Shown: in pieces, positions 1 through 8,437 of the stretch
Position numbering within the stretch: the first letter of the stretch is position 1
Layout of the letters: every line of letters starts with the position of its first letter
DNA from: Clostridia bacterium
GTDB lineage: Bacteria > Bacillota > Clostridia > Christensenellales > UBA1242
DNA: 64,000 nt
Assembly (NCBI GenBank): GCA_017453125.1
Contig: JAFTKS010000004.1
Location: forward strand, 49,296-113,295
Reading direction: 5' to 3'
Made by a program: the position numbers and the translations under genes
The notes under the pieces: model-generated
Databases searched by the model: none
Told to the model about the DNA's origin: nothing
Seen by the model: only the letters and a program-made list of their open reading frames with translations

Positions 1-1545
1 GGTATTTGCAATTATTGTAATGATAGAGTTTTGAGAATCTTTCTCGTATATAGAGCACTCACAACAAGAAATACCCGAGTTGTTTAAGTTGTCTAGAAGC
101 ATTTTTTCTTTGTTATAATTTTCAGAAACATTCAGATCAACCTCTTTGGCAAGAGATTTTAACAAACCACTAACACCAGACAATTGATCGGCAATTAACA
201 TTCTACTCGTGTCTATATTTGTAACCGCATTGCTATAATCTTGATACACACTCAACAAATTACTTGTCGTCATCAATAATTGATTAACCCTAGTGCAATT
301 TGTTGTCATATACTCAGGCACATCTATAAGATAAGCTTTTTTCTTTTCATATGCAATATCCAGAAATTCTTTTAGTGATATTTGCATATACGACGAACTA
401 TTTCTTAGGCACGAATCTTTGTTTGGACAACTAGAACATACAGATAGAACCACCTCTTCCTCAATCAGCTCCTTAGCCTTTTCATCTGACAGATTTCCTC
501 TCACCATATCCCTATATACACTATCCATATCTGAGAAAACTTCGCTTAAGTTTTCAATCCTCTGCACGACTTCATTTTTATTGTATTCAAGCACCGCACC
601 AATAGCACAAGACTTTTCTGAAACTAGACACTTACCCAACAAGTCTAAAATACTATTAGGAATACAAACACTTATAACACAGCCCGACACAACACTTATA
701 ATTTCGCCAATTGCAAAACCCAAATTAAAAACAAAAACAAACAACACATAACTAAGCAAACACGACACAGCACTCAGCCAACTATAATTACACTTGAAAG
801 CAATAGCCGAAAGCGCTAACACTACAAAGAGAGATATGTAATTAGGATCCAAATAACTTATTGCAAAACCAACGCCAACCACCGATGACACACAAAGAAG
901 TATTCCATACCTGCACAATCGTGTACACAACAAAATTATTATAACGGAAAGAAAAAGCCCAACGGGAAAAATACCAATTCTTGTGCGACTAATACCAATA
1001 CTAAATACAAGCAATACTATGGCTCCGCAAATTTTCTCGTCTATACTCAGTCTAGAAAAATTTTTCTTCAACATAAACGCATCAACAAAATTTAAGACCG
1101 CAAGCAACAAAAACTCTGCCAAAACAACAGATACAAAAACTGCCAAGTTTTCCTTAATTCCACCAATATTCACAGCAACAAAACCAATGAGCGATAGCAA
1201 CAATAATAATGCAATACTCCATTTTTGGAGCAGGACACGTTTTCTATCACACAAATATTGAGTAATAATCAAGACCAAAACCACACAAGTTGTTATAATA
1301 ATAGAATTAATATCCCAATTCAGAATCAAATACGAACAAGCAAATAAAATAGATATAACATAGCCATTAAACGACATATACACTAAGCAAAACGCAATGC
1401 TAATACCAAACGGCATAAGTTCCGAATAATACACACTCGCATTATTTGTCCCCAAGAATAAAAAGAAAAGCAAAATAAGAGTAATTGCTTTCAATCGCTT
1501 TGTGCTAATTTTTTCTTTTAAATTTTTGCTTGCAACAAGTTCCAT
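1..1545 (-). CDS. spoIIE: Stage II sporulation protein E, N-terminal part (runs off the left edge)
   Basis: The minus strand is open for 515 codons from ATG at 1545 to the window edge with no stop. The first ~300 residues are a series of hydrophobic segments, as in the multi-pass membrane region of SpoIIE. They are followed near residues 370-385 by the Cys cluster CSSCPNKDSC and a soluble region with RMLIADQLSGVSGLLKSLA, both typical of the SpoIIE oligomerisation region. SpoIIE is a PP2C phosphatase that dephosphorylates SpoIIAA to activate sigma-F in the forespore and localises to the polar septum. The phosphatase domain itself lies outside the window, so its integrity cannot be judged. It lies downstream of greA but behind greA's terminator, so it probably has its own promoter in 1546-1731. 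Confidence 0.85.
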   Translation of the reverse strand, partial: MELVASKNLKEKISTKRLKAITLILLFFLFLGTNNASVYYSELMPFGISIAFCLVYMSFNGYVISILFACSYLILNWDINSIIITTCVVLVLIITQYLCDRKRVLLQKWSIALLLLLSLIGFVAVNIGGIKENLAVFVSVVLAEFLLLAVLNFVDAFMLKKNFSRLSIDEKICGAIVLLVFSIGISRTRIGIFPVGLFLSVIIILLCTRLCRYGILLCVSSVVGVGFAISYLDPNYISLFVVLALSAIAFKCNYSWLSAVSCLLSYVLFVFVFNLGFAIGEIISVVSGCVISVCIPNSILDLLGKCLVSEKSCAIGAVLEYNKNEVVQRIENLSEVFSDMDSVYRDMVRGNLSDEKAKELIEEEVVLSVCSSCPNKDSCLRNSSSYMQISLKEFLDIAYEKKKAYLIDVPEYMTTNCTRVNQLLMTTSNLLSVYQDYSNAVTNIDTSRMLIADQLSGVSGLLKSLAKEVDLNVSENYNKEKMLLDNLNNSGISCCECSIYEKDSQNSIITIIANT

Positions 1546-1731
1546 TATTTCACTACCTAAAATTATTTTCTATAGTTTACAACATAGCAAACATAATAGA
1601 ACTTTTTCAAAAGCTAAAATTCATTATTATTTTGTAGAAATGTGATTTAAAATATCGGAAACTTATCAGTATAATTTTTTAAAACCCCTCTTTGTTCTAC
1701 AATACTTATATTGAATATATTATACACAAAG

Positions 1732-1753
1732 AAAAAAGCCGTCTTATGACGGC
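1732..1753 (-). terminator. Intrinsic terminator of greA
   Basis: GCCGTC/GACGGC stem with a 4-nt loop, followed on the minus strand by six T. It lies 7 bases past the greA stop codon. Confidence 0.85.
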
Positions 1754-1759
1754 ACAAAA

Positions 1760-2230
1760 TTAATTATTGATTGAAAGAATTTTATACTTCTGAACACCTG
1801 TAGGAGTTGCAAACTCAACAGTCTCACCTTTCTCTCTACCAATCAAAGCTTTTCCCATTGGACTCTCATTACTAATATGACCAATAGTTGGGTCAGATTC
1901 AATACTTCCCATAATCTTAATAGTCATCTTCTCGTCCCAAGTCAAATCGTGAACTTCAAGAGTCGAACCAACATTAACTTTATTTGAATCTGATTTTGAC
2001 TTTGTAATAAACTTTGCATTACGAAGATTTTCTTCAATTTGAAGAATTTCTTGTTCTAGAAGAGCCTCTTCCTCTCTTGCTGCATCATATTCGCTATTTT
2101 CGCTTATATCACCAAAAGACCTAGCAATTCTAATCTTCTCGGCAACATTTACTCTGCCATCGCTCTTTAGATAAGCAAGCCTTTCTTCCAACTCTTTGTA
2201 TGCTTCTTTTGTTAAAAAAACTTCCGCCAT
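1760..2230 (-). CDS. greA: Transcription elongation factor GreA
   Basis: A 156-residue protein, the normal GreA length. The N-terminal half is the antiparallel coiled coil that enters the RNA polymerase secondary channel, with the acidic tip region around GDISENSEYDAAREE. The C-terminal half is the FKBP-like domain, with ISNESPMGKALIGREKGE near residues 119-136. GreA rescues backtracked polymerase by stimulating transcript cleavage. The ATG at 2230 is preceded by a GGGAGAGAA Shine-Dalgarno sequence, and the gene is monocistronic, ending at its own terminator. Confidence 0.96.
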   Translation of the reverse strand: MAEVFLTKEAYKELEERLAYLKSDGRVNVAEKIRIARSFGDISENSEYDAAREEEALLEQEILQIEENLRNAKFITKSKSDSNKVNVGSTLEVHDLTWDEKMTIKIMGSIESDPTIGHISNESPMGKALIGREKGETVEFATPTGVQKYKILSINN

Positions 2231-2515
2231 TTCATTCTCTCCCTTTGAAAGTAAAATTAGAACTCGTAGAACAATCTACAAGTTCAACTGAAATTTAACA
2301 TAATGTATCTTACAACTATCCAACAAAATTGTCAAGGATTTTTTGCAATTTTTTTTCTTAGCCAGCAAACAACCCACCAAATACACATTAAATTTGGAAA
2401 TTAATCATAGTGCACATTTAATTATATTGAACAAATATGAAAACATTAATTAAATTATATGCATTAAATATAAATTTATGTTAAAATATTTCAGATTAAT
2501 ATAGGAGACAATATT

Positions 2516-2779
2516 ATGGTTAGATTGTATGCAAAAACAATAGTTGATACAAAAATGAAAAAGTATTATAAATGTGCTTTCAATGAAGATTTTGAAATAG
2601 ACCATTTTGATTTTTATGTAAAAACCATTTGCGAGAAATTCGATAGCCCTAGCCCTATTGTTCTTGCAAAACACATTCGAGACTACATTATGTTTGGCAC
2701 AGTCACTTTTAGACCTGACGACTTTGTAGAAACCGTACACTTTGACAAACTAATTATAGAAAACAACAAACAAGTTTAA
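2516..2779 (+). CDS. Small hypothetical protein (87 aa)
   Basis: I do not recognise this protein. It is soluble, mixed alpha/beta in character, rich in Phe, Asp and Lys, and has no signal peptide or membrane segment. A good Shine-Dalgarno AGGAG at 2503-2507 lies 8 bases before the ATG, which supports a real gene. The next gene on the same strand starts 110 bases downstream and may share its transcript, since no terminator is visible between them. The overlapping reading frame on the other strand has no ribosome binding site and was not accepted. Confidence 0.7.
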   Translation: MVRLYAKTIVDTKMKKYYKCAFNEDFEIDHFDFYVKTICEKFDSPSPIVLAKHIRDYIMFGTVTFRPDDFVETVHFDKLIIENNKQV

Positions 2780-2889
2780 TTATATACAAGCAAAGACCTT
2801 ATATGTTTTACCTTTCTAAACAAAACTTGAAAATAACAACCTCTCATCAAGTCTCACATAACACCAAAATCAATAAAGGAGAATAAAAT

Positions 2890-3324
2890 ATGGGACTATT
2901 TGATTTTTTTAAAAACCTTTCTAGCTTTGGCGGTAATCACGAACACAGCGAAAACCCAAGGCATCATAGCCACACCGAACACCACAGACATACCGAACAC
3001 CATAGACATTCAGCACATCATAGACATTCAGCACACCACCACAATAGCTATAATGAAGAACAAATGGTAAGAAATGGGCGTGGCGTTTATGCGTGGATTG
3101 AAAAAAGTGGCATATTCTATTCGGGAGATATTCCTGGCGTTAATGGAATTATGAGCGCAAGAATGAAAGATTCTTTTAATGAATGTTTAGACGAGCTAAC
3201 CGAAAACATCAACAACTCAATTTCTGCTAGTTTCTCATCGTTTCGCCAAGAGATTAGTTTTGATGAAATTATAAAAGATCACCCTGAGGCAGAAATAGTA
3301 TTTATCCCAATCTATAAAAAATAA
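2890..3324 (+). CDS. His-rich repeat protein with a HicB-like C-terminal domain
   Basis: A 144-residue protein with SD AAAGGAG before the ATG. Residues ~17-50 are a tandem repeat of HTEHHR/HSAHHR-type units encoded by near-identical 18-bp DNA repeats, a likely Ni/Zn/Cu-binding stretch. Residues ~60-105 contain VYAWIEKSGIFYSGDIPGV followed by an amphipathic helix. This resembles the HicB-type partial RNase H fold, in which a strand with F/WxE is followed by a xxPG turn and a helix. No HicA-like toxin gene is adjacent. The function is unknown: metal storage or delivery, or a metal-responsive regulator, are both guesses. The HicB resemblance rests on pattern only. Confidence 0.72.
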   Translation: MGLFDFFKNLSSFGGNHEHSENPRHHSHTEHHRHTEHHRHSAHHRHSAHHHNSYNEEQMVRNGRGVYAWIEKSGIFYSGDIPGVNGIMSARMKDSFNECLDELTENINNSISASFSSFRQEISFDEIIKDHPEAEIVFIPIYKK

Positions 3325-3328
3325 CAAA

Positions 3329-3380
3329 AAAACACCGAAAAGTGAAACTCATAGACACACTTTAATTCGGTGTTTTTTAT
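3329..3380. terminator. Bidirectional terminator
   Basis: Long hairpin with outer arms AACACCGAA (3331-3339) and TTCGGTGTT (3366-3374) and an inner AAGTG/CACTT. It has T-runs on both strands, so it can serve the His-rich gene (plus) and the acyltransferase gene (minus) that converge here. Confidence 0.85.
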
Positions 3381-3438
3381 TTTATATTAAAACATAAAAC
3401 CTTTAGAACATTTTAATTTTATACCAAGTTTAAAAATA

Positions 3439-4275
3439 TTATTTATACTTTAGTTTCTTTCCATAGAACTTTTCATAGCACTGAACCCATTTTTGATAGT
3501 TCTCTTCTCGCATTTTGTCTGTACATTCTTTTCTTGGCAATGACTTATCTGCGTAAATAGGTTCTAGGAAATGCACATAGTATTCTTGAATAGGAAAACC
3601 ATCTGCACCTATATTTTCGCTATCTTTCATTGTTATAAACACTGGAATTACAGGAACATCACTTGCCACAGCAAATCTAAACGAACCACTCTTTAAAGGT
3701 CTTGGTTTTCTGTAATTATACCACATTGCCTGTTCTGGATATATAAGTATTTTCTCGCCTCTTTTCAAAAGTGTATCCATTGCCGACATAAAGTTTTTCA
3801 TTGTTTCTTTGTTTCGACTAAGTGGCAGAGTATTACTATGTTTCATAACAAGTCCAAACGGAGGTGGAGAATTGGTATAGTTTCCTTCCTTGATAACCTT
3901 ATATAATCTTTTTCTCCCCATATAAGGTTTAATTGAACGCCATACTGCATAATTATCGCAAACATTGAAATGATTACAAGTGATAATCGCTCCACCCTTG
4001 ACTGAAAGGAAGTTCTCAATTCCACTCACTTCTTTTATGATAAACTGACCATCTTTTATCATTTTCTCATAAAATCTAGTTCCCCATCTATTAGCAAAAT
4101 ATGTCGCAATCTTGCTTGAAAGTTTCTTATTAAGATAGTCCACTTGATCGGGCATCAATTCAGAACTTTCGGGATCTTCTTCCACATCATCATTCCACTT
4201 CTCAAGTCTTTCAAACTCTTGAATTCTTTCAAGCACAGCAATGCGCTCAGGAGACTTCTCTATAGTTTCACTCAT
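3439..4275 (-). CDS. PlsC-family 1-acylglycerol-phosphate acyltransferase-like protein
   Basis: A 278-residue protein counted from the ATG at 4275. The family HX4D motif is present as NHFNVCD near residue 100, followed by the R-containing block LPLSRNKE. YPEQAMW sits where the family usually has the PEGTR-type block, and VIPVFI follows. PlsC-type enzymes transfer acyl chains to lysophosphatidate at the membrane; here the substrate could also be a glycolipid. An upstream in-frame Met (4332) would overlap the preceding gene by 50 bases. The ATG at 4275 follows the upstream stop by 7 bases and has AAAGG in front, so I prefer it. Operon with the GT8 gene upstream suggests glycolipid or lipid-linked glycan synthesis. 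Confidence 0.85.
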   Translation of the reverse strand: MSETIEKSPERIAVLERIQEFERLEKWNDDVEEDPESSELMPDQVDYLNKKLSSKIATYFANRWGTRFYEKMIKDGQFIIKEVSGIENFLSVKGGAIITCNHFNVCDNYAVWRSIKPYMGRKRLYKVIKEGNYTNSPPPFGLVMKHSNTLPLSRNKETMKNFMSAMDTLLKRGEKILIYPEQAMWYNYRKPRPLKSGSFRFAVASDVPVIPVFITMKDSENIGADGFPIQEYYVHFLEPIYADKSLPRKECTDKMREENYQKWVQCYEKFYGKKLKYK

Positions 4276-4282
4276 ACAACAA

Positions 4283-5317
4283 TTACCTTTTAACCTTTTC
4301 AAGATCAAACACATCAAGAGCATCACTATCAAACTTTAACTTTGACAACAAATCCTCTTTTTTAAACAATGTATTAAATATATTTTTCTCAGAATTTGCA
4401 ATTTGCGTAGAATGAGTAGCGATTTCCTCGTTTGCTTGCTCTTTTTGAGCTTTTTTCACATCATCAAAAGACGCTCTCACTTCCAAAATCCTATCATAGA
4501 ATGGCGATTGCTTTGCATAATGCCAGAAATATTCGCCGTTGATAACATCGTCATACTGCCAAGGTTTTTTGTACAAAGCATAGTGAGCAATATTCATTTT
4601 GCCTTCGCAATCTTCTGGAAGAGATTCTTTGTTCCAACCTGTTTGCAAAAATTTAATTTTCCCTTTGCACAAAACATTTAAATATGCCTGATCGGGATCA
4701 ACAAGATCGAAGTTGTATTTGTTAACTAAATATACAAACTTATCTTCAATTCTTTCTTTTCTAAATTTGTCCAAATTCATTAGAAGTATTCCTGAATTGA
4801 AATAATGATATGCATCAATACCCATAGCTCTTTGCGTATAATCACTAAACACAGGACTATTACAAATAATTTGCTCTCTAACCGCAGCAACTAAATTATT
4901 TCCAAGAATTGTATTATATAATTTGGAAATATCTCCAAGAACCACAATATCACAATCCAAATAAATTACCTTGCTATATTGAGGAAACATAGATTCAATA
5001 AACAATCTATAATACATAACCACACTAAAGTGATATACATTCTTTAGTCTTGACCTAATTGGCTCAATGTAGTCGGTAATATTAACAAAGTTTATAGTAA
5101 AATTCTCATTTTCGAGAAGTTTTACCTTTTGCATATTCTCTTCTTTTAAACCAGTATTAAGCACATTGATAACATATTTGTATTTTTTTGACGCATTCTC
5201 AATCATTGACCTAACTGCAACATCTAAGAAAGGAATATAATTATCATCTGTTGCAAAGAAAATCGGAATCTCTTTTGGTTCTCTCTTAAACAACTTGACA
5301 TTTTTTAAATTTATCAT
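4283..5317 (-). CDS. Glycosyltransferase family 8 protein
   Basis: A 344-residue protein. N-terminal PIFFATDDNYIPFLDVAV is the GT8 nucleotide-sugar binding start, YLDCDIVV carries the metal-binding DxD, DPDQAYLN and the C-terminal HYALYKKPW match the other GT8 blocks. GT8 enzymes are retaining glucosyl- or galactosyltransferases acting on lipooligosaccharide, teichoic or protein glycans. About 85 C-terminal residues rich in charged side chains extend past the catalytic domain. The start at 5317 is chosen because GGAGAA lies 5 bases in front; an upstream in-frame Met (5344) lacks this. First gene of a two-gene operon with the acyltransferase. Confidence 0.88.
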   Translation of the reverse strand: MINLKNVKLFKREPKEIPIFFATDDNYIPFLDVAVRSMIENASKKYKYVINVLNTGLKEENMQKVKLLENENFTINFVNITDYIEPIRSRLKNVYHFSVVMYYRLFIESMFPQYSKVIYLDCDIVVLGDISKLYNTILGNNLVAAVREQIICNSPVFSDYTQRAMGIDAYHYFNSGILLMNLDKFRKERIEDKFVYLVNKYNFDLVDPDQAYLNVLCKGKIKFLQTGWNKESLPEDCEGKMNIAHYALYKKPWQYDDVINGEYFWHYAKQSPFYDRILEVRASFDDVKKAQKEQANEEIATHSTQIANSEKNIFNTLFKKEDLLSKLKFDSDALDVFDLEKVKR

Positions 5318-5666
5318 AAAAATTCTCCATTTTTGAAAAATCAATTATTAAATCAAGAACAATGTTCTTGGTATAAACATAGCCAATCAATTTTAAACTA
5401 TACTACATTATATCCAAACAACCCAAACATTACAAGTTTTTAGCCACAACTTTTCTCCCAACCTTATTTTTCACAGCGGGAATTTGTTTTCACAACTCCA
5501 CCAGAGCGGGAATTGTATAAAAAACCACCTATAAAAGCAACAATTTACAAAGGTTAAAATTTTAAAAATTGTTAAATTTTAACAATCCAAACATATTTGC
5601 TTGTAGTTGAATATTTTTTAAAATTATGACAAAAAATAAATTAACAAATTTGATAGGAGGAAAATT
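5318..5666. other. Intergenic region with two AGCGGGAATT copies
   Basis: Very AT-rich 349-base divergent region between the GT8 operon (minus) and the DUF378 gene (plus). It contains two copies of AGCGGGAATT, starting near 5476 and 5505. These stand out as GC-richer direct repeats about 29 bases apart and could be operator half-sites. No gene or RNA is recognisable. Confidence 0.4.
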
Positions 5667-6080
5667 ATGTTATCATTAATATCTTTTATTCTTGTATGTA
5701 TCGGCTGTATAAATTGGTTCTGCATCGGAATTCTTCAATTCGACTTCGTTGCAGGAATATTTGGTTCTCAAAGCAATATTTTTAGCAGATTGATTTATAC
5801 TCTTGTAGGCGTTGCTGCAATTATTGTTATAGCTAATTTTGTTACTAACAAAGGCAAATTTGTGGTATCGTTTAAGAAAGCAAACGAAGAGTACAAAGAC
5901 TACAAAGCCGAGAAGACAAGCACCAATAGAAGAAAAGCCTTGGCAACTGAAAGTGCTGATGAATTCACAATTGAAAAAGAATTAAAAGACGAAGACAAAG
6001 TAGACGATTGTAATTGCGGACACAATTGCGAATGTGGCAAAGACCATACAAACAAAAACAATAACAACAAACAAGTATAA
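5667..6080 (+). CDS. DUF378-family membrane protein with Cys-rich tail
   Basis: A 137-residue protein with a strong AGGAGG Shine-Dalgarno. Residues ~1-65 form two membrane segments with the DUF378 pattern, a short helix with CIGCINWFCIG followed by a second helix after LIYTLVGVAA. DUF378 proteins are small membrane proteins of unknown function (YuzA-like). This one adds a charged cytosolic stretch and a C-terminal tail with CNCGHNCECG, five closely spaced Cys plus His residues, then Asn-rich sequence. The tail looks able to bind metal and is not part of the usual ~70-residue family. It is followed directly by a terminator, so the gene is monocistronic. Confidence 0.8.
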   Translation: MLSLISFILVCIGCINWFCIGILQFDFVAGIFGSQSNIFSRLIYTLVGVAAIIVIANFVTNKGKFVVSFKKANEEYKDYKAEKTSTNRRKALATESADEFTIEKELKDEDKVDDCNCGHNCECGKDHTNKNNNNKQV

Positions 6081-6091
6081 TAAGAAAAAGT

Positions 6092-6121
6092 AAATGATGT
6101 GTGTAAACACGTCATTTTTCT
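6092..6121 (+). terminator. Intrinsic terminator
   Basis: ATGATGTGT/ACACGTCAT stem with a short gta loop and a following T-run, 12 bases past the DUF378-protein stop codon. Confidence 0.75.
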
Positions 6122-6134
6122 TACAAAAATCATT

Positions 6135-6162
6135 TTGGTTTTTCTAGTAAAATAGTTATAAT
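6135..6162 (+). promoter_or_regulatory. Sigma-A-type promoter placed for a leaderless start
   Basis: TTGGTT at 6135-6140, 16-base spacer, TATAAT at 6157-6162. The ATG of the next gene begins only 7 bases after the -10 box, at the expected transcription start, and no Shine-Dalgarno sequence fits between them. Confidence 0.6.
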
Positions 6163-6168
6163 ATCTAT

Positions 6169-6846
6169 ATGGACGATATAAAAAATATAATCGCTAAGAA
6201 TCTAACAACTCTTAGAAAAAAGCACAACTTAACACAAAACGATTTAGCCAAGAAATTGAATTATTCAGATAATGCAGTATCTAGATGGGAGCACGCGGAA
6301 GTTACACCTAGTATAGAGACACTACAACAAATATCTGAAATCTATGGCGTACCGCTAAGAAGTATAATTGAAGATAACGCTGTCAAAGTAGCCGAGGTCA
6401 ACGACAGAAAGCAACTTATCAACAAACTTGCAATTATGCTCATTTCAGTATCCGTTTTATGGTTAATATCTACCATTGTATTTGTCGGAACAAAAATTTT
6501 GTTTGACAAATATTTCTGGCAAATCTATATCTGGTCTATACCAGTTGTTTGTCTAGTTATGTTACCATTTAATGAGTATTGGGGTCGTCACATATATAAA
6601 TTCGTTATCTTTTCTATTGCAATGTGGTCTTTGATGTCTGCTTTGTATATACAGTTTGGTTTTTTAAACTCTATGATGTGGCTAATATTTATTATCGGAA
6701 TTCCAATTCAAATCGCACTTGCAATTTGGGCTTTTGTAAAACCAAAACCAAAGACAAACAAGTTTTTATTTAGAAAGAAAAAAGACAAACAAAACGACAA
6801 GGAAAACCACGAACTTACCCAAGATAAAAACGAAACAACCAAATAA
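6169..6846 (+). CDS. HTH (XRE/Cro-CI) regulator with C-terminal membrane domain
   Basis: A 225-residue protein. Residues ~8-62 are a helix-turn-helix of the HTH_3 family (LRKKHNLTQNDLAKKLNYSD, recognition helix with AVSRWE). Residues ~83-190 hold four hydrophobic helices including WLISTIVFV and MMWLIFIIGIPIQ, followed by a Lys-rich tail. It is a clear paralogue of the protein at 9477-10070, with the same HTH and the same four-helix membrane part. A membrane-anchored transcription factor that senses an envelope signal is likely. There is no ribosome binding site; the mRNA probably starts at or next to the ATG. Confidence 0.88.
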   Translation: MDDIKNIIAKNLTTLRKKHNLTQNDLAKKLNYSDNAVSRWEHAEVTPSIETLQQISEIYGVPLRSIIEDNAVKVAEVNDRKQLINKLAIMLISVSVLWLISTIVFVGTKILFDKYFWQIYIWSIPVVCLVMLPFNEYWGRHIYKFVIFSIAMWSLMSALYIQFGFLNSMMWLIFIIGIPIQIALAIWAFVKPKPKTNKFLFRKKKDKQNDKENHELTQDKNETTK

Positions 6847-6860
6847 AAATATTAAACACA

Positions 6861-6892
6861 AAAACCTTATCAATTGCGATAAGGTTTTTATC
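6861..6892. terminator. Intrinsic terminator
   Basis: AAAACCTTATC/GATAAGGTTTTT stem with a 6-base loop, 15 bases past the stop of the membrane regulator. A T-run on the plus strand supports termination of that gene. Confidence 0.85.
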
Positions 6893-7117
6893 ATTATTAT
6901 ATTAGCTTCAAAATGCACAGCTCTTAAATTTGATGTTTATTATACCAATCTAGAACTACAACAATTTATATATGTAACACCCCGATGTCAAAACACCTTC
7001 TATTTTTCATAAATATTATTTTAATACAAAAATATTTATTTCTAAAAAATTTATTGCTTTGACTATACCTTTGGTATTCACAAATCATCATAAGTTAAAT
7101 AAAAGCACATCAAAACA

Positions 7118-8317
7118 TTATTGCTTGATTCTATAATACATTTTTTCAAGTTCTTTGGCATTCATAAGCTTTGGAACAGGATATAGAGGATTAGCCTCTT
7201 TATCGGCATTCTTTGCCATCTGAGGGATATCTTCTTCTTTGATAAAGTCAAATGTCTTTGGAATACCATATATTTCGTTCATTTCAATTATTCTATTGAT
7301 AAGTTTGTTTGTAGCAAGCTCTTCGCTCTCATAAGGTCTTGCAATATTACAATACACTGCCATAACCTTTAGTTTATCATATATTGTATTACCGTATTCG
7401 CTAAGAACGTACGGCAAAATAACAGCATTAGCAAGCCCGTGAGCAGTTCCATACTTTCCTCCTAGAGAGTGAGCAATTGCGTGAACATACCCCACATACG
7501 AACGTGTAAATGCAAGTCCTGCTAGATAAGATGCCCTCAACATCTGACCCCTTGCCCTCTCGTTCTTACCATCTTCCATAACCCTTGGAAGATTTTCAAA
7601 TATCAACCTTGCAGCCTCCAAAGCATTCTTTCTAGTTGCATCGGTTGTTGCTTTGCCTATAAACGCCTCAATTGCGTGAGTCAAAGCGTCCATACCCGTT
7701 GTTGCAGTCAAACCCATTGGCAAGCCCAAAGTCAAGGTCGCATCAAGAACTGCATAGTGTGGAATAAGGTCAAAGTCATTAATTACATATTTATGATGAG
7801 TAACACTATCTGTAATAACCGCAGACACAGTAGTTTCACTACCAGTTCCAGCAGTTGTTGGAATTGCAATAAGTGTTGGTAGCGGATATTTGACTTTCAA
7901 CAGCCCTTTCATCTTTGACAAAGGTTTCTTTGGATTAACCACTCTTGCTCCCATCGCCTTTGCACAATCCATAACACTTCCGCCACCAAATGCAATGATT
8001 GCCTTGCAACCATTCTCGTTGTACACAGTCACAGCATTCTCAACATTTGCACTAGTTGGATTTGGAACAACCTCATCAAAAACAACAAACTTAATCCTAT
8101 TATCCTTGAGGTCTTTCTCAAGAGACTTTGTAAGTTTCAAATCCCTAATACCCTTATCTGTAATTATGATTACATTATCTATATTCAATTCTTTCAAAAG
8201 TCCACTTATTTCAAGTACACTCTCAAGAGGCTTTGGCTCTCTATAAGGCATCATTGGAAGAGCAATCTTCATAACCCCTTGAAACATACGGCAATACATT
8301 TTTTTAAAAAAATTCAT
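7118..8317 (-). CDS. Iron-containing alcohol dehydrogenase
   Basis: A 399-residue protein of the group III metal-dependent alcohol dehydrogenases. The NAD(P)-binding GGGSVMDCAKA motif is at ~residue 95-105. The metal-binding part has DALTHAIEAFIG and, ~70 residues later, HAIAHSLGGKYGTAHG, which supply the conserved Asp and His ligands. Such enzymes interconvert aldehydes and alcohols with NAD(P)H during fermentation; butanol- or lactaldehyde-type substrates are possible but cannot be told from sequence. Start at 8317 with a GGAGATGA Shine-Dalgarno. It appears monocistronic. Confidence 0.93.
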   Translation of the reverse strand: MNFFKKMYCRMFQGVMKIALPMMPYREPKPLESVLEISGLLKELNIDNVIIITDKGIRDLKLTKSLEKDLKDNRIKFVVFDEVVPNPTSANVENAVTVYNENGCKAIIAFGGGSVMDCAKAMGARVVNPKKPLSKMKGLLKVKYPLPTLIAIPTTAGTGSETTVSAVITDSVTHHKYVINDFDLIPHYAVLDATLTLGLPMGLTATTGMDALTHAIEAFIGKATTDATRKNALEAARLIFENLPRVMEDGKNERARGQMLRASYLAGLAFTRSYVGYVHAIAHSLGGKYGTAHGLANAVILPYVLSEYGNTIYDKLKVMAVYCNIARPYESEELATNKLINRIIEMNEIYGIPKTFDFIKEEDIPQMAKNADKEANPLYPVPKLMNAKELEKMYYRIKQ

Positions 8318-8391
8318 ATCTTCATCTCCATTTTTCTTTTAAAGTAGTTTACCACAACTTCAATCAATTACTAAACGAATTGAATAAAATT

Positions 8392-8421
8392 AAAAAAAAT
8401 ACACCAAGCAAAACTCGGTAT
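8392..8421 (-). terminator. Intrinsic terminator of the DegV gene
   Basis: On the minus strand ATACCGAG pairs with CTTGGTGT (two G-U pairs), loop TTTTG, followed by an A/T-rich run of T. It lies 17 bases past the DegV stop codon. Confidence 0.7.
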
Positions 8422-8437
8422 ATTTTCATAACAACTT

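Noticed and set aside
419..1261. Plus-strand frames within the first 1.3 kb
   Set aside because: They lie opposite the continuous 515-codon spoIIE frame and lack ribosome binding sites.
2450..2740. A 96-residue minus-strand frame
   Set aside because: It is the shadow of the 87-residue plus-strand gene, which has a proper Shine-Dalgarno.
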